A DNA stretch of 64,000 nt, taken from contig WPIO01000030.1 of NCBI GenBank assembly GCA_009760855.2, positions 1-64,000 on the forward strand, given 5' to 3'. How positions within the stretch are numbered: position 1 is the first letter of the stretch; every line of letters starts with the position of its first letter. The position numbers were made by a program, and so were the translations under genes. Source of the stretch: Cristatella mucedo (taxonomy: Eukaryota > Bryozoa > Phylactolaemata > Cristatellidae). This document shows positions 1-10,106 of this stretch, piece after piece. The notes beneath the pieces were generated by a model that saw only the letters and a program-made list of their open reading frames with translations, was not told the origin of the DNA and did not search any database.

Positions 1-378
1 GAAGCCATTCACCAGTCAATGGTCGAGAAAATTACTATGATTTATTAACGCAGCCGACAAACAGAACGTGGACCGTATTCAAATACGGACTAAGAACAAA
101 CAACAAGTGGGTCCAATATATACTAGTCCTGAATGAATACTATTGGCTGAGAAAGCCATCACGCATATTAATCCGGCTTTTCTTCCTGATCATGCTCTAA
201 TCAGTCCTGATCAGCTGTAGCTGGGGTGGCCTTGGCAGGGGTCTATTGGCCTAGGTACAGCCAATCAGCTGTAGTCTGCAGCTCCAGGAATAGCCGGTCT
301 TCTGACTCAGTCAGTGATGCACTGCAGGTCAAGGTTATATCGTCCGGCACAATGGCTGTGAAGCGGATTCAGCCAACA
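1..378 (-). repeat. copia 3' LTR (partial, cut by window edge)
   Basis: This is the second copy of the LTR. It begins TGTTGG (minus strand) at 378 next to the polypurine tract at about 379-388. Its last 21 bp, equivalent to 4395-4415, lie outside the window. Confidence 0.95.
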
Positions 379-406
379 CCTCCCCTCGCTGAGCAGCCAC
401 GGCCAG

Positions 407-3400
407 TCATGCAGTTGGGCGAAGTCCAACAGCAGTCGCACAAATTGCATGTTTATGTTTCCCAAGAGGTTTCGTCAGGAAATCTGCTATGTTTTCCTCA
501 GACCTGCAAAATAAAGCTTTGATAATATTATCATTGTTCATTTGACGGATAAAATGGTGCTGCACGTCGATGTGCTTGGTTCTTGCATGATGTATCGGGT
601 TTGCAGCAATGGCTATGCAGCCCTGATTGTCACTGTATATGGTAGTAGGCTTCTTTTGTTCGAAACCTAACTCCTTAAGGAGTTGTCGAAGCCAGAGGGC
701 TTCACGAACAGCGTGACTCAGTGCCATATATTCAGCCTCTGTTGTTGATAAGGCGACGGTAGATTGTCTCTTAGACGACCAGGTAATACTGCCTCGACCA
801 AGGCTGAATACATAGCCAGTAACAGAGCATCTCGTGTCCGGATCATTTGCCCAGTCAGCATCACAATAGCCTCTTAACCGTGCTTCTGGGTCAGCACTCA
901 GATTGAGGCACCAGTTGGCAGTCCCTTGAAGGTAACGTAGGATTCTCTTTACAGCCGTCAAGTGCTGTGAGCACGGCTGGCTGGAGTAACGACTGACAAG
1001 TCCTACAGCAGCTGCAATATCTGGACGCGTAGCAACCATCAGATACATTAAGCTCCCAACTGCACTTCGGTAGGGGACTCGTTGCATGTAGTCGGCATGC
1101 TCTTCGCCATCTTGCATCATAGCTTTTGCAAGCTTGATGCCAACATCGACAGGAGTAGATACCGACTTACATGTATCCATACCGTAGCGTTGGAGTATAT
1201 CCATAATGTAGCGAGTCTGATTGAGAGTTATAATTCTGCAGCCTCTGTCTCTGGTTATCTGGATGCCGAGGATCCAGTGGGCTTCTTCTAGATCCTTCAT
1301 AGAAAACGCCTCAGAGAGTCGCTGCTTGACAAAAGACAGACCAATTGCAGTACCACCGAGTACTAGGTCATCAACGTAAACAGCAATAAATGCAATGTCA
1401 CCACATTCATCGCGCCTGTAGAGGCTATTGTCAGCCTCAAGTGAAAGAAAGCCCATGTCGCGTAGCTGCTTGTCAAGCTTTTTGTTCCAAGCACGCGGTG
1501 CTTGCTTAAGACCATACAGTGACTTTTTGAGTCGCCAGACAAGTTGTTCAGTACCTCTCTGAGGTATAACCTCTGGTAGGTCAAGGTATATCTCTTCCTC
1601 AAGTTCACCATGGAGAAAGGCCGTCTTGACGTCCATTTGATGGATCTCTAGGTCCATCATAGCAGCAATTGATAAGACGGTTCGTAGAGAGTTGAACTTC
1701 ACGACTGGTGCAAATGTCTCTGTGAAGTCAATACCGTCTACCTGAGAATAGCCCTTTGCAACCAAACGAGCTTTATGACAGTTTACTGACCCGTCTGCGT
1801 TTCGCTTCACTTTGAAGACAAATTTGCATCCTATGGCTTGCCTGCCCTTAGGTAGTTGGGTGACCTCATAGACACCATTCTCACGTAGGGAAGCAAGTTC
1901 GTCATCAATAGCAGCCGTCCACAGATGTGCTTCTGTGCTGCTCAGTGCATCGTGCAGGGTCGTGGGCTCATCTCTGCAAGCGATCAGCACCTCAGCCACT
2001 GACCCGTATTCATCGTCATACAGTCTGGCAGGCCGTCTAGCACGAGTTGACCGTCGAAGAGGTGCATCATCTAACTCGGCGGGAGCGTGTTGTAGCGTAG
2101 GTTCATTGTCAGTCGAAGCTTGGGGTTGTTGCACAGACTCGATCGGAGCTGCTTGTTCGAGGTGCTGCACAGTATCCTCCCCTGGCACTGTAAAAACTTC
2201 GTCAAACAGAACGTCACGACTACTTAGCATTCGCTGTGTTTCAGGGTCGTACAAACGATAGCTCTTAGATCCAGAATCATGATTATAGCAAAGAAAAATA
2301 CAACGTCTTGACTTTGAGTCAAGTTTAGACCGTAAGTGTGCTGGGATCAGTGCATATGCACAGCAGCCAAAGACACGGAAATGAGACACGTCAGGCTTTG
2401 CACCACTCCAAGCCTCCTCGGGTGTCTTACCGGGTATCGCCTTGTGAGTGCTATGATTCTTGATGTACACAGCAGTTGCAACTGCATCAGGCCAGAACTT
2501 CAGGGGTAACTGAGCGTGATATAGCATTGACCTTGCCATCTCAGTGATTGTTCTGTTGCTGCGCTCAGCCACGCCATTCTGCTGTGGTGTATAGGGTGCG
2601 GTCCGTTGGTGAGCAATACCAGCCTCTTTCATTAGGGCGAGCATCTCATGAGACATGTACTCACCGCCATTGTCCGATCGAAGCTTCTTAATAGATTGAC
2701 CGCAAAATTTTTCAACTGCAGCTCTGTATTCCTTGAAAATTGCAGCCACTTCATCCTTGTGACGCATGAAGTATACCTTTGCATAACGCGAGGCATCATC
2801 AATAAATGTCACAAAGAAACGATAGCCGTTCGTTGAAGCTGTCTTCATAGGACCTGAAACGTCGGTGTGTACGAGAGCAAGTAATTCAGACTCTTTGGCA
2901 CTGCTTCTCACCTTTGGGATGGGGTTGACATGCTGCTTTCCTTCCGCGCAGGCTTGGCAGAAGTTGAGGTCCGTGTGGTTAGACTCGAAGTCTAGTCCGG
3001 CGACCATGCCTTTGGTTTTAAGCATGTCCAGGCTCCCACCTGAGATATGGCCGTACCGCTGGTGCCAAAGTTGAAAAGATTCATCTGATTTGCATGCGTG
3101 AGCAGCCGATACAGTTTGCTGTCTCATAGAGGTACATAGCAGGTAGAAAAGTCTCCCCTGTCTTACGCCTGCAGCAGCCACGTCCGTTGACCCAGGGCTG
3201 GTGAAAGACACATTATCACCGTCAAACTTGACCTTATAGCCTCTTAGTACGCATTGGCTCAAAGAAAAAAGGTTCTTGGCGAGTTTGGGTACGAGCAAAA
3301 CATCTCGAAGTTCGGCTTCCCGCCATGCAGTACCTACATGCAGCTGAATGCGAACCGTGCCCATGCCGATCGCTTCAAGTACTTCGCCGTCACCCACCAC

Positions 3401-4423
3401 GACACTGCGGGCAATTTTCTCGCAGTATGTAAAGAGCTCGGACTCGTTGCACATATGCTGCGTTGCTCCAGAGTCTATTAGCCATTCCAGCTGTGATGGA
3501 AGCTGGCAGGTAGTCGAGTCGGCAGTGAAAACGAAGGAGTCCGTAGCTGCTGTATTGGCCTCCGATTTGGCATTTTCGTCTCGTTTCCTCTTGTAGCATT
3601 GTGAGGCCTTGTGGCCCACCACTAAGCAATAGTGGCACTTACCGGAAAACTTAAAAGTTTGTTGCTTGCCGTGAGTGGTAGACGAAGCCACTTTACTGTC
3701 TTTCCAAGTTTCATTCGAAGCCACAAGAGCCAGCCCTCTCATGCTCTCGTCAAGGGAAGGCCGATTTTGCCGCCTCAGACGTTCATGCATCAGCCTGCTG
3801 TGGACAAATTCAAGCGTTAAGTCGCGCATGTCCCTTGCTTCAAGGGCCATTATCAGCGGCTGCCAAGACTCCGGTAGCCCATTAAGCATGCGTAGGACAA
3901 TCTGTTCCTCCGGAATAGTATCTCCTGCGGCTTGAAGCAAATTTGCAATCAATTTAACCTCGCTTGCATAATTTTGTACATCGTCACCTTCTGCCATGCG
4001 GATAGATGCCAGCCTCTGATGTAGGAGTAGCCTACTCATCAGCGTTCTGGAAGCGTATATGGCATCCAGCTTCCGCCACGCCTCCGAAGCCGTTGCCATG
4101 TTTCCAATACCGGAACTCATGAGCACCGAATCCGATACCGCCATGACGAGCACAGACAAAGCCTTCGCCGTGCGCCGGTCAAATTCTCGCTGTGCCTTAA
4201 CATCTTCTTCCTCTTTCTTACAGCTCTTACCGGTAAGGGATGTGACTTCCACGGGCCGTCTCTCGTCGCCGTTTACGACACCCCACAGATCGTTGGCGAT
4301 GAAGTAGAATTTCGCCCGAGTACTCCACAGCTGCCAGTTTTCACCCGTAAACTTCTCCAGACCAACGACGCCAGTGAACGCTGGGCCCATAACCTGTGAG
4401 ACGCAGTGCTGCCGTGAAGCCAT
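407..4423 (-). CDS. Gag-Pol polyprotein of Ty1/copia element
   Basis: A single uninterrupted frame of 1,338 codons encodes all copia enzymes in canonical order. Gag occupies about residues 12-290, with a CCHC zinc knuckle at 263-276. The aspartic protease has DSGA at 317-320. The integrase has an HHCC finger (H454, H459, C489, C492) and a D521/D584/E620 triad with 35 residues between the last two. The reverse transcriptase spans about 860-1100 with YVDD near 1016-1019, and RNase H about 1185-1330 includes DADW and TEAEY motifs. Integrase before reverse transcriptase is diagnostic of Ty1/copia. The frame opens at an ATG inside the LTR. A second in-frame ATG at 4390 (Met12), in the primer-binding site, gives a more typical Gag start and is my preferred initiator. 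No frameshift separates gag from pol. The element looks competent to encode its own transposition. Confidence 0.95.
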   Translation of the reverse strand: MASRQHCVSQVMGPAFTGVVGLEKFTGENWQLWSTRAKFYFIANDLWGVVNGDERRPVEVTSLTGKSCKKEEEDVKAQREFDRRTAKALSVLVMAVSDSVLMSSGIGNMATASEAWRKLDAIYASRTLMSRLLLHQRLASIRMAEGDDVQNYASEVKLIANLLQAAGDTIPEEQIVLRMLNGLPESWQPLIMALEARDMRDLTLEFVHSRLMHERLRRQNRPSLDESMRGLALVASNETWKDSKVASSTTHGKQQTFKFSGKCHYCLVVGHKASQCYKRKRDENAKSEANTAATDSFVFTADSTTCQLPSQLEWLIDSGATQHMCNESELFTYCEKIARSVVVGDGEVLEAIGMGTVRIQLHVGTAWREAELRDVLLVPKLAKNLFSLSQCVLRGYKVKFDGDNVSFTSPGSTDVAAAGVRQGRLFYLLCTSMRQQTVSAAHACKSDESFQLWHQRYGHISGGSLDMLKTKGMVAGLDFESNHTDLNFCQACAEGKQHVNPIPKVRSSAKESELLALVHTDVSGPMKTASTNGYRFFVTFIDDASRYAKVYFMRHKDEVAAIFKEYRAAVEKFCGQSIKKLRSDNGGEYMSHEMLALMKEAGIAHQRTAPYTPQQNGVAERSNRTITEMARSMLYHAQLPLKFWPDAVATAVYIKNHSTHKAIPGKTPEEAWSGAKPDVSHFRVFGCCAYALIPAHLRSKLDSKSRRCIFLCYNHDSGSKSYRLYDPETQRMLSSRDVLFDEVFTVPGEDTVQHLEQAAPIESVQQPQASTDNEPTLQHAPAELDDAPLRRSTRARRPARLYDDEYGSVAEVLIACRDEPTTLHDALSSTEAHLWTAAIDDELASLRENGVYEVTQLPKGRQAIGCKFVFKVKRNADGSVNCHKARLVAKGYSQVDGIDFTETFAPVVKFNSLRTVLSIAAMMDLEIHQMDVKTAFLHGELEEEIYLDLPEVIPQRGTEQLVWRLKKSLYGLKQAPRAWNKKLDKQLRDMGFLSLEADNSLYRRDECGDIAFIAVYVDDLVLGGTAIGLSFVKQRLSEAFSMKDLEEAHWILGIQITRDRGCRIITLNQTRYIMDILQRYGMDTCKSVSTPVDVGIKLAKAMMQDGEEHADYMQRVPYRSAVGSLMYLMVATRPDIAAAVGLVSRYSSQPCSQHLTAVKRILRYLQGTANWCLNLSADPEARLRGYCDADWANDPDTRCSVTGYVFSLGRGSITWSSKRQSTVALSTTEAEYMALSHAVREALWLRQLLKELGFEQKKPTTIYSDNQGCIAIAANPIHHARTKHIDVQHHFIRQMNNDNIIKALFCRSEENIADFLTKPLGKHKHAICATAVGLRPTA
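4379..4394 (-). other. copia primer-binding site, complementary to the initiator tRNA-Met anticodon arm
   Basis: The minus strand reads GGTTATGGGCCCAGCG directly after the LTR. This is the reverse complement of the conserved initiator tRNA-Met anticodon region (CTGGGCCCATAACC), not of a tRNA 3' end. Drosophila copia is known to prime from a 5' half-fragment of initiator tRNA-Met. The site also codes residues 11-15 of the long frame and includes the internal ATG at 4390. Confidence 0.8.
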
Positions 4424-4793
4424 TTACCAGTCAATGGTCGAGAAAATTACTATGATTTATTAACACAGCCGACAAACAGAACGTGGACCGTATTCAAATA
4501 CGGACTAAGAACAAACAACAAGTGGGTCCAATATATACTAGTCCTGAATGAATACTATTGGCTGAGAAAGCCATCACGCATATTAATCCGGCTTTTCTTC
4601 CTGATCATGCTCCGATCAGTCCTGATCAGCTGTAGCTGGGGTGGCCTTGGCAGGGGTCTATTGGCCTAGGTACAGCCAATCAGCTGTAGTCTGCAGCTCC
4701 AGGAATAGCCGGTCTTCTGACTCAGTCAGTGATGCACTGCAGGTCAAGGTTATATCGTCCGGCACAATGGCTGTGAAGCGGATTCAGCCAACA
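4395..4793 (-). repeat. copia 5' LTR (399 bp)
   Basis: Positions 4416-4793 repeat positions 1-378 with four mismatches. Minus-strand boundaries are TGTTGG at 4793 and CACA at 4395, immediately followed by the primer-binding site. The ATG that opens the longest reading frame (4423) is inside this LTR. Confidence 0.95.
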
Positions 4794-5040
4794 ACTGACG
4801 CCAGCGCCATGTGTCATTCTTAGCGGGTCGTCGTGCCCCTCCTAATTGTAGCTCGACTTATCGTCGTAAATGGCACAGAACGCTAGCCGACAAGCAACAC
4901 CACAGGTTTATTTCCACCTACACACGGAGCAGGGCGAAGCACGACTCTCTTCGCCCTTATCGCCCACCGGAGTACCCCCCCCCCCGACCCTTGTCATAAC
5001 ACTCACCAGTAGCACGGCCCGTCTCGTCTGCCTAACGCAT
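4794..5040 (-). repeat. LTR-like fragment interrupted by the copia insertion
   Basis: On the minus strand this block carries AATAAA (plus-strand TTTATT near 4909), about 90 bp further on TAAGAATGACA, then CATGGCGCTGGCGTCAGT running into the copia LTR. A poly(A) signal followed by a TGGCGC-type primer-binding-site-like sequence resembles the R-U5 end of a gypsy or BEL LTR. No coding remnant of such an element is visible, so this is tentative. Confidence 0.35.
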
Positions 5041-5857
5041 CGAGTGTGAAAGACTTACCGAAGTCGTCTCGTCAGGCTGCGGAAGTAAGCTGCCCAGTAG
5101 ACGCTTGTCTACTTCGTCAAATCACGATGGCTTGCGTCAATGCTCGCGCGTCTGCCGACGATTGGGTTGGCACGCTCCTGAGCGAAGCCTGGCCGGTCTT
5201 GACCAGATCCCTGACACGAGTGACAAGGACCTACCCGGCTCCTCCTCTTGGTCCCAAGTCGTGGGATCTCAGATGCATTTCTTTCCGCGCACAGCCTGAG
5301 CCTGAACGACGCTTCCCGGGCGATCGGGTGAGATTCAGCCTCCTGCTCCTCCAGCCTGCTGCGCCGGCAACCGGCGGCTGCCTCGAGCAGCCGCTCCGGG
5401 CAGCTGCAGTCGCCGGCGTAGTAGGCAGCCAAGCGTTCGTGATGACGTTGCTTTTTAATTCTTTCAACGCGAGGGTCGTCGTCCAGCCGAATACGCCTCG
5501 CGTGAAATGGTAATAACCCACTAATGAGGACGGCGAGCTGGCTTCAGGTCATCGTGAGACCGGTTAGTTTTGCGTCGCAGTCGGCGCATTGCACCAGCGA
5601 ACCCCGCAAGAGCCGGGCCGCTCCCCGTTCGGGTTCGGAAGCCTCGGTCTCGGGCCGACCCGCTGCTCTGGCCGGAGAGGGGTCCTGTGGCCGACCGTAT
5701 TTTATCGATTAACTCGATACTAAATTCTTGCAGCCACGCTGCGCTGCCGATCTCCTCTCGAATTCTCGAGTCCGTCGTCGGTGCCGTCGGCTACGCTCCC
5801 AGGGGCAGCCGGCGTGCGGGCGCCGCGCCGCGCGTCGTCGTTCGCGTCATCCCACAA
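5041..5857. other. GC-rich intergenic DNA, no recognised gene
   Basis: Overlapping open frames on both strands (longest 155 codons, plus strand, 5046-5513) are explained by high GC and few stops. None shows a recognisable domain. A G/C homopolymer run lies at about 4977-4986. Confidence 0.5.
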
Positions 5858-6020
5858 TCCACCTAATAATAATAATGATAATTATAATAATAATGCACTT
5901 GATAAAGCGTCCGCAGAGAACTCAATCTCTTCCTAGGCGCTTCACATTTGCTGCAAAGGGAAACGCGATTGAATCGTGAGTAACATCATGCTGCTTGATA
6001 AACACTCTGCAAGTGGCAGC
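5858..6020 (-). mobile_element. L2-type LINE, 3' tail fragment
   Basis: The minus strand ends with the family's tail: AGCGCCTAG, an AGAG...TCTC hairpin, GCGC, TTATCAAGTG and then (ATT)n. The copy is truncated at its 5' side near 6020, where the sequence merges into GC-rich DNA. Confidence 0.75.
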
Positions 6021-7159
6021 AGCCCGCACAGCCGCTGCCGCCGGGGTAGGCGGTCGGGAGTGAGAGCCAGCGGGCACTCGGAACCTTACGAACGAACGCG
6101 TGCGGCAATCGATCGAATGCACTGCGCCTCCCGACGAGGGACGAGGAAGCCGGGGAGTCGCAAGGCTCTCGGCAAGTTAACCACGGCGTCACCGCTTGAA
6201 TGCGTTCGCGCTGCGTACTGCGGCCCTTGAATTGTGCGCCCAGTGTCCATTGCAAGCTGCAGTGCTTCGCGCCCGCTTCCCGGCACAATCGCCCAGCGGC
6301 CATTGGCAGTCGGAGCTTTCGCCTCGCGCGATTGCAGATAATAGCCGCCGTTAAGAACGGCGATGCTCGCGGTTCGCCGTGCGCCGCTCAGAGCGCTCAG
6401 CCGACGACGAGGAGGCTCATACGTAACCGGTAGTCATGCTGCAACTACGCTGCCATTAGTGTCGCAGCGAGTCCTTCTATCGCACTTTCTGAAGCTTGCA
6501 TCGAATGCGGCTTCGGACGCTGCTTTCGCGATCGACCGCCAGCAGACGATAGGCTTGCCGCTCGGACTCGCGCTCGCGCGAAATAATGGCCGTGCGCACG
6601 CGTCGAGTGGACCTTTGTGCAATCGCCGCCGCGCCGGAAAGGCGAGGGTCAACACTGGCCGGGACGTCGCCCCGCTAAAACGCACCGGAGCCCGGTTGCC
6701 ACCAGACCCCGGTCAATGCGAAACGTTTGCTATTCCGAAGACCGAGGATTCGTCTCGTGAGATTAGCGAGCTCGTTAGCTGGGTATCTTCGCTGCGGGAG
6801 CCTTTCCGAGCGCTGTCCTCTGCAGTCACGCGCACGACGAAACGTTTCTATTATCAGCCGTAGAGCGATTCGGAGGGCCGATCGCTCTGCTGGGGGTCGG
6901 TCGCTCTGCTGCTGCGGGCTGCCAGCTCTCAACCTCCAGCAGCAGGACGGGTGCCGGGCTCAAGCGACGTTTCATGAAGCGGTCTCGAGTAGTGGTACGC
7001 GATGCTTTTAATGAAGCATTGAATGTCCATCGGCAGTGAGCTGTTTAGTCGGCAGTGAGCTGCGTCGGCAACGCTCCGCCTGCGGGGGGGGGGGGGGAGG
7101 GACAACGATGGACGCATCGACACCGTTAGGGTCTATCGAGTGGGTCAGTCCTTTAAAAG
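6021..7159. other. CpG-rich stretch without recognised coding sequence
   Basis: The block is rich in GCG and CGA words and has open frames on both strands (for example 6363-6863 plus, 166 codons) that I cannot match to any family. A poly-G run occurs at 7084-7096. It could include an unrecognised promoter or exon. Confidence 0.4.
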
Positions 7160-7325
7160 AATACTAGCTGATTGTAAAGCCTCTCTTGTATAGCGACAGA
7201 GGAGCCTTTACGGCTACCACCGCCGCCGCTTGCAGGGGCAATATAATTATTGCCCACAGCAAGATTCGAACCAAAGGCCTCGGGACCGAGGTCGTGAAAA
7301 GCAACCGCCTAACTAGTGTGCCATC
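7160..7325 (-). mobile_element. tRNA-derived SINE, family 2 (copy 1)
   Basis: The minus strand has a tRNA-like head (GTGATGGCACACTAGTTAGGCGGTTG, box-B-like GGTTCGAATC), then GGGCAATAATTATATTGCC, a body with GCAAGCGGCGGCGGTGG, and a tail ending CTATACAAGAGAGGCTTTACAATCAGCTAG. At least four other copies with this order occur in the window. Confidence 0.75.
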
Positions 7326-8489
7326 ACTGCTCATCTTTAGAGCAATTTGAGACGAAACAGCGACGCGAGCGCTTCTCTGCCGTTCCGCCTGCACCTGAAA
7401 GGGAATCGAGAGACGGCTAGATTGGTTGGTTGCCCTTCGCGTTTATTAATTCGTTCGCGGGCATCTGGTGAGCCGGTTTTGATTTCGCTGCATACGAGGA
7501 CGAGGCGCGAATAAGCTCGAAATGTCCCGCGAAATCCATGCTGGGTGATTTACGCTGCGAAGCAGGGATCGCTGTGCATTTGGCACAGCGAGCCAGCCAG
7601 AAGTCCATCTTCGTCAGCGAGCCAGCCGTTGCAGTGCAGCTGCAGCGCTCGCGCGGCGACCCCCGGTGCGCTCAACTCCATTCCCCCTAATGAATCCGAC
7701 GCTAGCCACTCGCTCAGCGTACGAGAAGTCGGAGTTCGGTGGAAGCAGTAGGCTGACACTGTGGCCTTGAGGAGCACTGCGTTTTCGGCCGATTGTTAGA
7801 CTCGGGTGTGGAAGTCGCGACACCCGTGCTCTTCTTGACCTTTTCATTATAAGAGGCGTTCGATAAGCTTTGACATCACGATGCTCCCGGGTTTCTTCTT
7901 CGGTCTCTCTTCCTACTGTAGAGTTTTTCCTGTGTGACGTCTCTGCTGAGTTCCGGTGTGTGGCACTGAGAGGCTTTCTTTGTTGATGTCTGTTTTCGTC
8001 GCTGTCGGCGACTCAGGTACGTTCATGTTCTGTTCGCTTTGCTCCTTTTTTATTCCAAATTCACCGATCCACAATGGCGGAAAGAAACCGCAGCTTTATG
8101 TATATGGAAATTAGCCAGCATCCGTGAAAACCACGGAATACTCAAGTTTTTGCGTTGGAAGGCGGACCTGAATGTCCGCTTACCTAGCTGGTGAGCCCAC
8201 CAAACTGACTGCCAACCTTATAGCTCTTATTTAATCGAGAAAAATCTGTTTTACATTTACTCATTTCCTTATATTACGATCTTTAATCTAATTTTATAAA
8301 ATGTAGTCGCCAGATCCAGGTAATGAAACAGCATCGAGTTGCGTGTATGCAAAGTGCAGACGTGCTAACCATAATTACATTTATGTTAATTAAATAGTAA
8401 GGCCCGTGTAGAATCTGGGATAGACTCCATGTATGCATGCCCATCGCCTACCCAAGACATGAGCAGCAGGCAGAAAAGCCAGCATGGAT
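7326..8489. other. Non-coding stretch, nothing recognised
   Basis: Short open frames on both strands at 7400-7850 lack domain similarity. From 7850 the sequence becomes AT-richer with many stops. No repeat family seen elsewhere in the window was recognised here. Confidence 0.4.
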
Positions 8490-10106
8490 GAAACACGGGT
8501 GGATAGTAGAAGAAGCCTCTATTTCCGACCACATTTTGCTTCTACGGTTCCTATCAAAGACATTGGAACGAATTAAGGCAGACCAGCTGAGCTCGCAGAC
8601 TAAAACTTCCAACCTTGCTAGCAGCTTCGAGTCTGGTTTGTAGAGCTAATCGCTCCACAGAGTCAGCATTGCTTCTGGTGTATAATTACCTTGTTATGAA
8701 TTTTGACTCGTGTAGAGTCTATCTGCTTGTCTTAATCGATCTTTCGGCAGCTTTTGATACTCTCGATCACCAAGTCCTTCTCGAGCGCCTCTCATCTCGC
8801 CTAGGGGCACCACTGGTACTTCACTACAATGATTTAAGTTCTATCTCAATGGGAGACTCCAGAATATTGATGTGAACGGAGAAAGATCATCTGAGGAACC
8901 GCTAACGTATAGGGTACGCCAAGACTCAGTGCTCGGTCCCGTTCTTTTCACGGTTTATACTCTCGCTCTTGCTGATGTGATTGCCAGGCACAATCTAGGC
9001 TTTTACTTCTATGTAGATGACACTCAGTTGTACCTTTGCTTTGATGCATCCCAGCCCTCCAGCAATTCGAATTCTGTCATTTCCCCTGTTGCATGTATTG
9101 CTGACACCCGCACATGGATGGTAGCAAACTTTCTTAAATTGAATGATGATAACACCAACTTACTTACTACGTGCAAACTAAATATTAGTCAGAAATCGGA
9201 AAAGTTAATGCTCGTAATCGGCTCTGCCAGCATATCGCCTTTTGAATCAGCACGAAATCTAGGTGTCCGGTTCCAAAGTGATCTTTCATTAGACGACCAC
9301 ATTAGCTCCACAGTCAAGTCTGCCTACTTTCAGCAACATAACATTGACGAAATTCGAGGTTGCCCTGACAGGGATACTACATCTAAATTGGTCCATGCAT
9401 TTGCGACATCCCCTCGTGACTTATGTAAATCACTGCTTGCTGGTCTACCGGCCTGTGCACTCAGGTGCTTACAGCTGGTGCAAAACTCTGCAGCTAGGCT
9501 TGCCTGTCGCGAGCATCGCTGTTGCCTTATCTCACCACTCCTCGCCGACCTGCACTGTCTCCCAGTCAAGCAGCGTATCGACTTCAAGCTTCTGTCACTA
9601 CTTTTAGATCCCTGCATTCTTTAGCTCCAGCTTACCTATCAATCTACTTCCCCAACAGGCTAAGGATTGTACCACCCACTTTTCGGAGTCTAATCGCGAA
9701 CCCATACCTCGTACGAACCTCAAATTCTGTGTAGACCGTGTCTTCAGTTCGTATACTCCCAAAGCCTGGAAATAACTTCTAACTGGCGTCATGAAATCCT
9801 CTGACATGACAACACTTAAAAAGAAGCTAAAAACGCATCTATTTATCACAGAATTTAGTGGGTCCATGCGATCCGTCCTTTGTGTGCTTATTTGTGCTGA
9901 CACTGTGCATGCTGCCACTAACCATATTTGCATATTGACCCTGTGCATTTTACTTCAAACCATGCTATGCTTGCTGTCATTGACCATGTTGCCACAAACC
10001 ATTCGATCGTGCTTCCTTTGCAGCACATGTAAAGTGCCTAAAAAGAGATTTAATTCTCCAAGGGCGCTACAAAAAATGCATTATTATTATTATTATTATT
10101 ATTATG
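8490..10106 (+). pseudogene. L2-type LINE reverse transcriptase copy, broken
   Basis: A 5'-truncated LINE covers most of the reverse transcriptase, the C-terminal conserved region, the 3' UTR and a (TTA)n tail at about 10081-10105. Conserved segments fall in shifting frames: FLSKTLERI near 8555, LVLIDLSAAFDTLDHQVLLERL near 8730, then SVLGPVLFTVYTLALADV and YVDD at 8872-9624. Further downstream come LVQNSAARLAC, LLADLHCLPVKQRIDFK, and the TFRSLHSLAPAYLS segment in another frame. Frameshifts near 8640, 8870 and 9610 make it dead. The catalytic box reads YVDD, whereas other copies here read YADD. Confidence 0.85.

Larger units (their letters stand above)
1..4793 (-). mobile_element. Ty1/copia LTR retrotransposon, nearly complete
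   Basis: The element has two near-identical LTRs, a primer-binding site, one long gag-pol frame and a purine-rich tract (GAGGGGAGG on the minus strand) directly before the 3' LTR. It reads on the minus strand. About 21 bp of the 3' LTR lie beyond base 1, so target-site duplication cannot be checked. In the overlapping 378 bp I count four LTR differences. The LTR starts TGTTGG and ends CACA. An intact frame and about 99 percent LTR identity suggest recent insertion. Confidence 0.96.

Noticed and set aside
226-4307. Plus-strand frames across the copia element
   Set aside because: They lie antisense to the intact gag-pol frame or in the LTRs and show no domain.
6363-6863. 166-codon frame in the CpG-rich block
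   Set aside because: Frames are open on both strands here from base composition; no family match could be made by eye.
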